A stretch of 64,000 nt of DNA from NCBI GenBank assembly GCA_948470475.1, contig OX419343.1, forward strand, positions 5,781,633 through 5,845,632. Direction: 5' to 3'. This document shows, in pieces, positions 48,403-61,200 of this stretch; the first letter of the stretch is position 1; each line of letters starts with the position of its first letter. The notes under the pieces are model-generated. The model saw nothing but the letters and a program-made list of their open reading frames with translations. It was not told the origin of the DNA and searched no databases. Source of the stretch: Galaxea fascicularis (taxonomy: Eukaryota > Cnidaria > Anthozoa > Scleractinia > Euphylliidae). The position numbers were made by a program, and so were the translations under genes.

Positions 48403-51400
48403 GCGATTCGCTCTGACGAAGGGCTAACGCTCGAAACGTCTAGTCTCTCACCCATAACGAATCGATTATGAATCAAGACTTAAAAAATTGGATGACAACT
48501 TAAAAAAAGCACTTGAATTTAAATGTCATTAAAATGCATTTATAGAACGCCATACTATAACACTTAATTAAAATAAAAACTACATTATTCAATACAATAC
48601 CTGAGGTTGTTGCTGTTGCCGTTATTGTTGTGGTTGGTATTGAGCCTGCTATAACATTTAAAAAAAGGCCATTTATAAAATTAATGTTAGTCCGCCTTAA
48701 AAATAACAATGTAACAAACTTTACCTATCAGTATACAATGTATCAGTGTATTGGATATCAGGTGAGACTTAAGAGATGTAAGATGGAAATCCTCATTAAA
48801 GAACCGCTGATAAACGTAGTTCTCGGTACAATAGACGACATTCCTATTGCGACCAAGGTTGCAACAGAATGTACAGAAGAAAACCTCGATAAAAAAGCCC
48901 ATGATAATGACATTTGCGAAAAAATCAACGCATTTGAGAGGCCAGAAACGCAAGATTTAACTCATCACAATACAAACTTGCTTGATTGGATCAAATTTTA
49001 AGTCAGCAATTTGCCATGCGTCGATGCAACAAGTTGCTTCTTTACGCTCCTTCCTTGCGCCATGGCATCCTTTAAAAAAACAACGTAAAGAAAACAATGT
49101 TTGAAATACCTGGGGTTGTTGTTTCAGTTGACGTTGCCGTTGTTGTTGCGGTTGGTGTTGGGGCTGCTGTAGAATTAAAAAAAAAATATCCATTTACGAG
49201 ATGTTATGCCATCACTAAAAAAAAATATCCATTTATGAAATGTTAGGCTGTCACTTAAGTTCGCGTAAATAGTGACAATGCAAATGAGGCAGGGTTAACT
49301 CATTTCCGAACAGTTGGAAAAGTAAATGTACGCCGTGTAACTAATTATAACTAATGAGCATTTCGGATATTGTAACGAGTGTGCTTATCTAGCGCCAGTA
49401 ACCCGCGTGGCTGACGTCACCATTTTGACAGCGGCAACCATTAAAATCTGTTCTGTTTATGGAGTTTTCTCTTTGCCCATCCGTTTACCGTTACAGATAC
49501 AATGTACGAGGTGACGTTTGAAAAACAATCATCCTTCATTTGAAATCATTTTTCAAACATTTTTTGCATCCTCTTTTCGCACTAAGTCTGTTCTGAAATT
49601 ACAGATTTTAACCTCAATATTCACTTACCTGATTCTTGAATCAAAAGAATCAGTTTCTCAGATTGCCCCTTTAGGGTCATAAACGAGGACACATTCACAA
49701 CATGCTTTAACTTGTTCACCACTGCATGGAGTTCAGGAACATAAGGTCTTCGGCCGATTGCAAAAATAAATAGCTGGGCCATTTCGTCAAAAATACGCTT
49801 TGCAGATGTATACAGATTCCTAGAAGATGGATCCGTTCTACCGGAAGTGAACAAGATGACGATTCTGCGTACAGAACGTCTGGCCCCTGACAAAAGTCTT
49901 CCTGCGTATTCTAAAGCGCGGTCAATGCGCCTTCCACCTCCAATGGATGGTGCTCGGTCAATAGCAGATTCAAGGGCAGAAAAAGTACGATAACTACCGA
50001 AATTAACAACAACTGATGAGATTTCCCCGTAAGTTATGATGGATGCCCTGGATCTTCCTGACGGAACGTTCAGGGAACGCGCCATTGCCTTGACAGCTTC
50101 TTTCTCGTCACGGAAGTTACTCTGGGTGACCTCAGATGAGGAGTCCATCACAAACACGATATCTAAATCTGGAACTGAACCAAAAAAAGCGTTTTTAATC
50201 GCAGAATAACGAGGGTGATAATCGGAAACTTTTAAAGCCTCAACTGGTGTTTTGTTCCCGACGAAGCTTAAGGTAACCTGAGCGCGGAGGCCATTTTGTA
50301 ACAGTTAATGTAATTTGTTTACCCACGGAACACGATAACTCGTTCAAAGGTGCCTGTGAGTTCCCCTGAGATCGAATTGGAATTTGGAAATGTTGGTTTT
50401 TGAGGAGAAGGGACAACCGGAGTACCCGGAAAAAGACTTCTCGGAGCAGAGAAGAAAACCAACAACAAACTCAACCCACATATAGCGTCGAGTGCGGGAA
50501 TCGAGTGCTCTCACCACTGCGCCATCCCTGCTCGTCGAGTGTACAGTGATAAGTCAACGACGGCATTTAGTTTTGTATATAATTTCTTTTGCTGCCAGCA
50601 GCACTTAATAATGATTTGCGACTTAAATAACAGTACTGGTTGCCATTTTCACTAGCCACGATAAAGAAGTGTACCACCGTCACCCTTTCAACGGTTCTAA
50701 TGTAGTCATACTGTCTCTGACATTGCGCGTTGACTCATTTACTTCGTTGCTCAATACGCTGCAATGTCAGTTAGCTACTCGGCTTCGTCCCCCTGGCCCA
50801 CCCCTCATCAGTCTTTTTGAGCTCCAGAACTATTTTTCAAGTCCATTTTCAGTCTATTGGTAATAGCTTTCTTTGTCAAAGTAGCCCGATGTATTTCTCA
50901 GCTTTGTAGAACCCTTTCTTAAAAGATTATCAAGAATATTCTGACAATGAACGTTATGCGCGTAAAGAGGGTCTTTCGTCTGAAACATTTAAACTAAATT
51001 TTGAGAAACGCTCGCCTGGTTCGATGAAGAGAACTGAGGTAACAATTTCGACGTTGCTTATATTTTTTTACATGTTTTTTAATCATAAGAGTTTCCTGTT
51101 CTCCAAGGGAGTGTGTTTTCACTTAGTTCTACGACTGGGTATCATATATGATTGTCTTGACACATCATAAAAAGATGTCTGGCAAAATAATACTTAAAAG
51201 ACCTGTGTCCAAGATACTTTTGGAACATGACTATTTATTTAAATGGATTACATATAAAGATACCTGTAGTACGAAGTGTTTTTCCAACGATGTAAGAAGC
51301 CAGCCGTCCGACAACTGAAGTCAAACCTAGGAAGGTCTTCACCGTCAAAAGGTCCTCTGCATCTCCAACAACTGGTCTTAATTCTTGCTCGCTGACGTTT

Positions 51401-54400
51401 TTTCCGATAGCAAGGACAAATGAGTTTGCTCTGATGTCCCGCAAAGCTCTGCCATATGAAGACAGAGGTTGTGCACCCACTGCCTGTTTAAAGGGAAACA
51501 AAATTTGTCTTGGAATAAACTGTTACTGAGGATTTGTATTATTCCGCAAAAGACAAATTCATTCACCGACTCTTTTATCGCTGAACAAGTTTCTCAATTG
51601 ACGTTGCCTGGTCATCAACTCTCCATTTTTGCTCCCGTTATTTATTTATTTATTTATTTTTTCCATGAAACCCAGAAATAAACGCCGGTTTAACTGACAT
51701 CCTTTGTGATGCTTTTGATGAATTTAACCGCTTAATTTTTTTGAACCTACGAACAGAGGATACGCGGCCAAAAGATTATTAATTTCAATTTATGTCTTCC
51801 TTGTTCTTCCTTAATAATCTTAACGACACGGCTAAACGGTTATCCCGAGCAGCTAGCACTCTCTTCAAGGTTATTAAATAACGGAAAAGCTTAAGGGTAG
51901 ATTACAAATAAAGTTGCTGTCGGTGATTATAAATCAATACATTGAGCGCAAACAAACGTTTCCTCGCGTCGTTCACTATGAATTCATAATTATATGCTGG
52001 CTTTCTTTGAAGAAATAACTTCCTTACCTCGATCTGTGGACCTGCCGTAATGAGAAGAACAATCTTAGGAACTGAGCGTTCGGAGTTCCTCATAAGCCGC
52101 ACTCCTTCATCAAGTGCGCGGTCGGTTCTCCTCCCTCCGCCCATCGAAGGTGCCAAATCGATTGTTCTTCGCAAAGCAGCACTGCTCATGTCATTGTCAA
52201 GGTCGTACACCACTTGCGGTGTGTTGCCGTACGTTATGAGGGCAGTGCGATAGTTTCCTCGAGCTGAATTTAAAGCATTCGTGAAAGCTTTCACTAGGTG
52301 TTTCTCTTTTTCATAGTTAAAGGAATCAACGTCGGAAGAAGAATCAATTATGAAGAGGACATCAGCTCCAGCAAAGCTACCTGGTAATTTTGGATCTAAA
52401 AAGAGAAGAGCAGAAATCACGGCTTAAGATGTTATTAGGACAAATCTGTTACGCTCTAGATTCGTTGAGATTTCTCAAATTAGTCACATTATGGAGGAGT
52501 AATCTTAGCGACCGCTTTTGTTTGATACTCAGTCATCACTCCATGAATCTAATAAACTACCAACCAACTAACTAACCAGCCAGCTAGTCGGTTGGTCGGT
52601 TGGTCACCCAGTCGGCTAGTCAGCCAGCCAGTCGTTCGCTCGTCGATCAAGCAATGAGCCAACTGAGCAAACAACCTACCTAGAATTCAATCAACCCGTG
52701 AAAATCTCTAAAAAGAAGTAAAATATCTCATCTACGCAGTTGATGATCACAAAATGTAATAACAGCAATTGATTCGACACCTTCCGCATTCCTCCCTGCC
52801 TTTCCCAATTTATCTACCCTCAACGCTTAACGGTTTGGTTGCTTTAAAGCTTAACCCTTCGCTTTCTAACCTGGTTGTTTACCAAGCTTCTGAGCAAAAG
52901 GTAGCACTCTTTGCTGAAGATCATCAAATGAAGCGACTTTAAATACGTCGTTATCGTCTTTCACAATGGGTCGTAGTTCATTCACGTTGGGTTTATCACC
53001 TATGGAAAGTATGTACGTTTGAGCTCCCTGATTTTGCAATTTTTCAGCTTCTATATCGAAAGGGTAACCCAACTGTTGTCTTCCTGCTGTGAGCAGCACG
53101 ACGATTTTAGGGAGCAGTCTCCTGGTACCTGGCATCAGCCGTGAAGCAAAGTCGAGGGCCTTATCTATACGCCTTGAACCTGAAAGAATCAATAAATGAG
53201 TGAGCACACATATTGAGGATTCATCTCATATCCATGAAAAACTAATACCATACCCGCGTCTCAGCATTTAAGGTCAGTTCGTCACAGATATACTCTAAGC
53301 AATTAGTTGCCGCTGATTTCACATACGATTTGACGAATATAAAACGGGGAGTATTAAGAAACGTGTCTAAATAAGGAAGGTGATAATGCCAAAATGTGAC
53401 CTTTGTTCGAAACGTTCTACCAAACATCATTTGGAATATTTTCATGTGGTGAAAAGGGGCATGTTAACAAGAATGAAGATCTTGAAAGAGGGGCATTTTT
53501 GAGCTAAGCTCAGTCGAATTCGCGAAGTAATCACGGTAACAATAGTCTCACCGCCAATGTACGATGCTCTTTCTGCAGCATTCGTAAAAGGTGAGAGTCT
53601 GTCATAGCTGTCGTAGTTGGCAACAAGAGCTGCTGTGTAACCATACGTCAGGAGTGCAGCTCGTGTTTCAGTCGGGGAGAGCTGTAAATACTTCGCCAAG
53701 GATACCACGAAATCTTTTTCTTTCTTGTAGTCTTCCCGAGATACATCAGCAGATGAGTCCAAGATGAAAAGAACATCGGCCTGGAAGTCACGTGGTACTA
53801 TTGGATCTATACATCAACACAGAACAGTAATTAGATTTTGTGCGCCCAACCGCATGCTGAGATGGTTTTCTCTAGTTTTCCAGCTTATTTCTAAGGGCTA
53901 GCTGAAGTTTTGACAAGACTTGGGTTAAATGTTTGAGTAACTCAGTAACACAATAAGAATTTCTAGACTGTCGTGCGCTACAAGATTAGGGGGATGTGAG
54001 GGAGGGGAGGGAGAGGAAGCATAAAGCAACAATGTCGGATGAAGGCGTGAGAAAGCTTCCTCGCCCGGCTCCTTTACGCGGCGCTTCTTCTCTGCGCTTT
54101 AATTCTTGCAACTCTCTTCCCACAGACTGAAGTCTTTAGGGCATTGAGTCATACCTGTTCTATTAGCAATTTCTTTAGACGTCGACCAAGCCTGCTGTGA
54201 CAGGGTGTCGAATGAAGCAACAGTCAAAAGGTCCTCCCTTCTCTCCAGCGTAGAGAGTAATTCTTCCCTCTCATAGTCACTTCCAATTGCGATCACATAT
54301 AGTTTGGTGCCCTTAGCTCGCAGTGTCCTAAAAGATTGCTGTAGCAGAGGAACGTCTTGAAGAGACGACTGTTTTCCCCCGGTCAATAGCACGACGACTT

Positions 54401-55245
54401 TATAAACACTAGGTCTTGCTGTTCGTAGTAAAGCATCTGCACTATCAACAGCAAAGTGCATCCGTCGTGGTCCTCCAATATATGGCGCGCCATCCACCGC
54501 TGGCTCAAAAACAGACAAGCTTGAATGCATATCAGAGGAGCTAGACCGAGAAGACCTATCCCCATATGTGATTATAGCCGCTCGGGATTTTTTTGGTGCA
54601 ACATTGAGTGATTTAGCCACAGATTTCACAAAGTTCTTCTCGCTCATGAAATCCAAGATTCCGACCGACGATGATGCATCAACGAGGAAGACAATGTCAG
54701 CTTTGAAGGTTTTGACCACGCGGTAGGAATCATCTAAGAAAAAAAGCACGACAAATTGATTAGATGAATGATTAGTAGCCTTCATTAATAATCAAAATCC
54801 ATCCATCCATCCATCCATCCATCCATTCATCCATCCATCCATCAATCTTAATGGCATGGACAAAGAGCGAAGGGGACCGGTTGGCTCAGTTGGTAGAGCA
54901 CCGGACTGCTGTGCGGGAGGTCGGGGGTTCATGCCCCGGCCGGACCAACACTGAGGGTCTTTAAATAATTGAGGAGAAAGTGCTATGTCTGTAATGACAT
55001 CTGCAAATGGCCGGACTTTCTAGTCTTCTCCTATAAGGACGATAAACCGTTGGTCCCGTCTCACAGTGCTGGTGTGGGACCGGTGTGATGGTCTATAACT
55101 TATTCTGTTTTGGGGCACCTGTGTTGATCCTACTATTCATTCTAATAAGATTGTAAACTGCGTGGCTGCAATTTGCGCCTAAAAAAGCAGTCTGGCAAAG
55201 TCCCCCGTAAAGCTTTGAGCCTTGGGATAAAGCGCTATATAAATC

Positions 55246-55296
<51 letters not shown>

Positions 55297-58200
55297 GTGG
55301 GAGATTGTATGGTGGGATTAATATATGCGTTGTTAATATATGAGCTGTGACAAGACAGCATAAAAGGAACTTACTTACCGTGGTTTTTGACGACTGTTTC
55401 TGCAATCAATTTAGTCCGCGATTTCAGACTTTGGTGTGAGGGTACGGAAAATACATCTTTAGGGTCCGCCACCACGTCCTGAAGCTCCCTGATATTCACT
55501 CTGTTGCCAATGGCGACAACGTATACCTTATCGCTGCGTTCTCGAACGGGCGTCGACGCTTCCGCTAGTGGCTTAACACCTGGGGTAGTAGGGTGCGGTC
55601 CTGCAGTCAACAAAAAGACCCATTTGGCTTTATAACGCCTCGCCTCAGATAACAGCCGACCTGCATCTTCCAGTGCAAGGTCTGTTCTTCTTCCACCGCC
55701 GACGAACGGAGCTCTTTCCACTGCCTCATCAAAGGTGGACAGCGCACTGTAACCGGCGACCAAGTTAGCGTTATTGCCATAAGTAATCACTGCAGCGCGA
55801 GACCGTCCCGATGAGATATTAAGATAGCGTGCCATGTCTTTCAAGAAGGCTTTTTGTCTGATGTAATCCTCCTCAGTTACGTCAAATGATGAGTCCATAA
55901 TAAAGATAACCTCAGACTCAATATCGGTAATTGGTTTTGGTGCAGCTGAAATGCAAACATTTCATTTTAGATAACAAAGAAGCGTCTAACCGAACTCTGC
56001 TCGATGGGTAACCGAACTCGGACACACTGTGTAAATCGCATGAGCGGTCCTCACTGTTTACTTGGACTTCCTGTCTGTTGAGTTAACTAAGTTGAGCCGG
56101 GGGTAAGTGAATTTCTGCGTGAAATGTAAGTTGGCTTTGTGAGGGTGCTTTGTAGACGGTACCGTCCATACTAAACATGTAAAATCGTAATATCATAATT
56201 AAGTGGAGTACGATCGTCCGGGTGAGTGTAGTCCTGAAAAGGACTGGTTGTGGTGTTGTGGTGACATTGACTGACGTTTCGACAACCTGAGCGGAAGTCA
56301 TCATCAGAGTCAAGTGATTTGTGTAACGTCAGTAGATCAACGACCTGAGCTAAAAGCTGTCAAACAGTAGGGTAGAGTAGGGTGAGAGCCGTATTTAGGG
56401 GGGAGGGGGAGGGGGGGCAGCTGCCTGCAAGTCTGTGGATGGAGTTTGTTTCTTTAGACCGAGTTATTAACGTTTAGTGTACTGGAGCTTGAATATATGG
56501 TGTGTTTCAAATTAACAGGACCTCAAGGACCTCAAACCCCCCTATAAGGCTCATGTCTTCGGTACTCGCGATAATGCGCCCCCCCCCCACCCCCCGTAAC
56601 AGAAAACCTAGCTACGACGCCCCTGAAGGTAACTTGGAGAAATGAAAGTGACGTTAAAACAAATCTGAGTAAAAATTGGCTTTTAAAACTAACAAGAAAG
56701 AGATGCGAAGTACTGGTAGTTTCTAAGTACTAGTTTGAAAAATGTACAATATCAGAGTAGTAATGAAAACTGTTAGCTTTCTTTTGCTGTTGTCTGTTAT
56801 CATGTTCTTGCTGATTCGAACATTAAAATAGTACCATGTGTCACTTTTGTGTGATTTTAATTTTGTTTGCATATGAATATCTTACTTGAAGTCTCCATAA
56901 TCATCTGCGCCACAAAAGTTTCTCGAGGCCGTAAATCATCGTAGGAAGCCATTCTGAAGATATGCGACTGTTCTTGCACTACAGGAAGTAGCTCTGAGTA
57001 GTGGGGCTCTCGACCAATGGCCACAATGTAGTCATAAACGCCTTTTTCGAGAAGAGGGAGAGCTGCGTCTCCCGGAGTCTGGCTTCCAAACTCAGAGGTC
57101 TGCCTCCCAGCAGTGATCAACACAGCTATCTTTGTTGCCGTTAGTCTTGCCTTGGTCATTATCTGGACGGTTTTGTTCAGAGCTCGGTCGATCCGTCTGT
57201 TACCGTTTATATAAGGAGCGTTATCCACTGCTGTCTCAAAATCGGACAAAAGCCGTTTGCTGTCGAAGCCTATGACCTCAACTGCCATCCTGCCATACGC
57301 CACGAGCGCTGCGTTAGAATTACCAGGGGAGACATTAAGATCTCTCGCCAGGGACTTGACGAAGTCTTTCTCCTTTTTGTACTCCGCTAAAGGCACATTG
57401 GACGAAGAATCCAGCATAAAGACTACATCTGCTATAAAATCTGGTGAAGTCGGATCCCCGCCTAAAACAAAATGGAAACGGAAAGAATCAGTGATCCACA
57501 ACTGCAAGAAGAAGCTAATTAAAGACATAAATACTTAATTGACCACTCCCCTGAGGGGCTTTTCAGGGCCAATGAAACAAATAATACGAATAAAAACAAC
57601 AGAGTTAAAAATCCCAACTGGCGGGAGCCATACCAGTTGGCTATTTACAAGGATGACCGAGGAGTTAAACCAGGCTCTCACCCAGAACAACTCCAGCTAG
57701 TGGCCAGAGCGGAATATGAACCCGAGTCACCGCATTGAAAACCAGCGCCCTAAACCACTCGGCCATCCTGCCTCCTAATTCATCCTTGCTATGACCGGCA
57801 AGACAAACAAAAGAATGGGTGAGCCGTTGGGGTACAAAAGCCAGCACACTTTTCATAGGTATTCCAGCGTGCAAAAACTGAAATAATATAAATAATGAAT
57901 ATAAAATGATTGAACGTCCGATTTTCAGTCGTAACTAACCTTTAAGGTTTTCTTCGATTCTCTTTGCCAAAGGAACAGCATAAGGCTCCATCCCATCAAA
58001 AGAAGGAACTTTGAATACCTGTGAACGCCTTTCTACCAATTTTACAAATTCGTCTTCGTCTGGCTCTCGGCCGATCATGATAACAAACGATTTCCCACCG
58101 CGACTTCGCAGCAGCCTGCTAGCATCTTTTGGAGACGGCGACCCTGATGCTTGATTTCCAGATGTCAACAGCACCACCGGTTTTGGTACTGAAGGTCTCG

Positions 58201-61200
58201 CCGATGACAAAAGACGGTAGGCCTCCTGTAGAGCTAGGTCCAGCCGTCTAACGCCATTAATGAATCTTGCCACATCAACAGAGTCATTAAATTTTACATT
58301 TCCAAATGGATACAAAACCGATACTGACGAGCCGTACGTCAAGAGGGCAGCACGTGATTTTCTTGGGGAAACATTAAAGTACTTGGCCATAGACTTCACA
58401 AACGATTTTTCTTTGCGATAGGACTCTACTGAGACGGTTTCAGAAGAATCCATTAAGAAAAGGATGTCCACGTCCAAATATGGTGGCTCTATGTAGTCTG
58501 CAAAACACACAAGATTAGGTTATAAAATACATTAGTAAGGGAAAGCAAACCCCAGACCACAATTTTTTTCGGGAAAATAGTTGCCTCATGAAAAAAATTA
58601 GCGTCAGCCACTGAATTAAAGTAAACAAAACGGTTGTCGAGGGATAATGGATATTTGGTTCAGAACTTTCGAAAAAATAACCGCGGAAGTTTCTCAGTAT
58701 AACCGGGGGCATTTGTTTTTGATTCCATCACTGCTACTCTTGTTTTGAGGATAAAAATAATCCTACTTCTAATAATTGTCTACCAAAGCAGAAAAGCTTC
58801 CTTACCAAATGAAGAAATTATGTGCTTTGAAAACGATTCTGTTATCCGTGGAAGAAGGAGGAAAGCTGGAACTCTAAAGATGTCGTCACTGTTGCTAACA
58901 ACAGCCCGCAACTCCCTTATATTCAACGTATTGCCAATAGCAACAACAAATGACTTCGCGTCCACATCCGTTAGCTGTTTTCTGGCGACGTCAAGAGAAT
59001 TACTAGAAGCTCGTGGGCCGGAGGTTATGAGAACAGTAACTTTGGGAACGCCCTTTCGCGCCCTTCTTAACAGATTGGCTGCATACTCCAAGGCTTTGTC
59101 GACACGGCGCGTGCGTCGTAAGTAGGGTGCACCATCCACGGCCCTTTCAAATTGTGTCAATGTTTTGTGGCTGTCGAATGTGGTGATCAGCCTCGCTACG
59201 TTGCTGTAGATTACAAGGCAGGCTCTTGTAGCTTGGTCTCCATGATTCAATCCCCTAGCAATAGCTTTAACGAAGTTCTTTTGCCATCTGTAGTTTGTTG
59301 CTCCAACGCTGGAAGACGAGTCCATCAGGTAAACAACATCAGCTATAAAACGTGGTCTTGGGCCTATGAAGAAAAGCGATCTCATGTAAGCAGACCTAGA
59401 CAGTTTGAACACGATGCATATCAAACCTCCCTCTCTCCAATTTATCCTACAAACGCTATCGTAAGGGAAGTAATGAATTTCAAAATCCATTTTCAGATGC
59501 TTTAAACGATTACATTCAGCGCAAAAACAGTTTACATTGACGGAAACGCTTTCTTAGACGCCTCAACTTAGCTTTCCAAAACCAAATTAAGTTTTCTTTC
59601 TCTTTTCGTGATATTCGCAAAGCAAAAGACACCATAAAGATACCCTTCGTACATACCTTGCGTTAAGCTGATATGCCTCCCAATTGCGTGTAGTTCATAC
59701 TGTAACCTTAGAAATGAAGGAATCTGAATGACGTCACTAGACGTGTTAACCAGACCCACGACTTCATGGTAACGGACTTCCGGTCCAATAGCCACTACGT
59801 AAGTGCGCGCACCCAACTGATCAAGTTGTTTTGATGGGCCATCTAGGTCAGCTGGCTCGGTGATATCTTGAGGCCCGGATGTGAATAATACAACTGCTCT
59901 TGGCCCTGGCCTATAGTGATCTCTGAACATGCGCACAGCAAGTCTTAATGCCTTGTCCATCCTTCTCGGACCTTGATAGATAAACAATATGTTTCATCAA
60001 TTAGCCATAGGTTTTACTCTGTAAAATATACTTGGATCGTACATAGTATTAAAAAGGCGACATGATAAAGTGCTATATGAATAATTTTTTTTATACTTTT
60101 GCTGCTACATAAAAGTCAGTCTGCTTTGTGCCGGATCTTTCTAAACGACTGTAATCGAGATATTTAAGGATACTGCTTTCTTCATAAGGAATCACACCAC
60201 CCCAAGCAGAGGGAAGCGTCCTTTGCTATGCAATAATGCTTGCAAATATTCTAAGGGTGAATGCAAATGCAATTTTACTGAGCTGAGTGATGTAAAGCAT
60301 GTCTCTTTCAGTGTTCGGTTCATCGTTCATTTCATGGCCATTTAAGTGCCATTTCTTGCCAGTTCCCTTACCTTGTATTCGATGCATTTTTACGGTCGAG
60401 TCCTGGAAACGATCAAAATTGTCCGAATCCTTGAGCTGCACGCTGGGTCGAGCCTCCTTTCCGTAAGTTATGACACTAGCACGTACTCCATTCTCGGGGA
60501 TCTTGAAAGCCTTTACTAAAGAAATCACAAACTCTCTCTGTCTTTTGAAGTCGTTCGACTCAACGTTTTCAGAGGAGTCAACGAGGAAGACGACGGCGGC
60601 GTCCTTATGCAGAGGAGTTGAAAAATCTATATAAAAAAATAATAATAAATAAGAACTCGAGAAGCCATGTCGTTGCCTTAAAGTTGAAATGCACATTATA
60701 AGAACGAAAAATTCCTCACATCACTACCACATCCACGTGAATGCCAAAGAAAGAATTATGGCAAGGTTAGTCTATCAACAAGCTGAGCTGTTTCGGAAAT
60801 ACTGGCTTTTTAGAACCAACGAATATCTGGAATGCAGGGAGCGAAACTGTTGTAAAATGGTCAAAACAATGTAAAAAAAAAAAAAAAAAACAGTGTAAAT
60901 ATAAAGTAGTTTGAACAGTTGAAAGAACAGGCGCTATTTCAGTAGATTTTTATGTGTCCACAGAACTTTATGGATATGGGTAAATCGAGAAGTGCAGTGG
61001 ATCACAAGCTCATTGCAGATTCACCACAATTCATTAGTGTTTTTGATTTCCTTCAAGGTCACTATGGCCCGGTTCATACGTCCAACTTTTCCTGAGCCGA
61101 ATCTAATGCAAATGAGTTGCAACAAAAGATTTTCCTAATAAGCATTCGATTCAGCATGTGAGAAGTTCGACCTTTGAACCGAGCCTAGACTATCTAAATG

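Noticed and set aside
48630..49001. A 123-codon plus-strand open frame between mini-exons a and b
   Set aside because: No family match and no coding context. The nearby minus-strand mini-exons explain the local signal better.
54885..54960. Candidate tRNA gene
   Set aside because: The tRNA-like head is followed by a SINE body and ATT tail, so it is the head of a SINE.
57690..57775. Candidate minus-strand Leu/Ser-type tRNA
   Set aside because: Arms do not close into a clean cloverleaf and the sequence continues into a repeat body; called a SINE.
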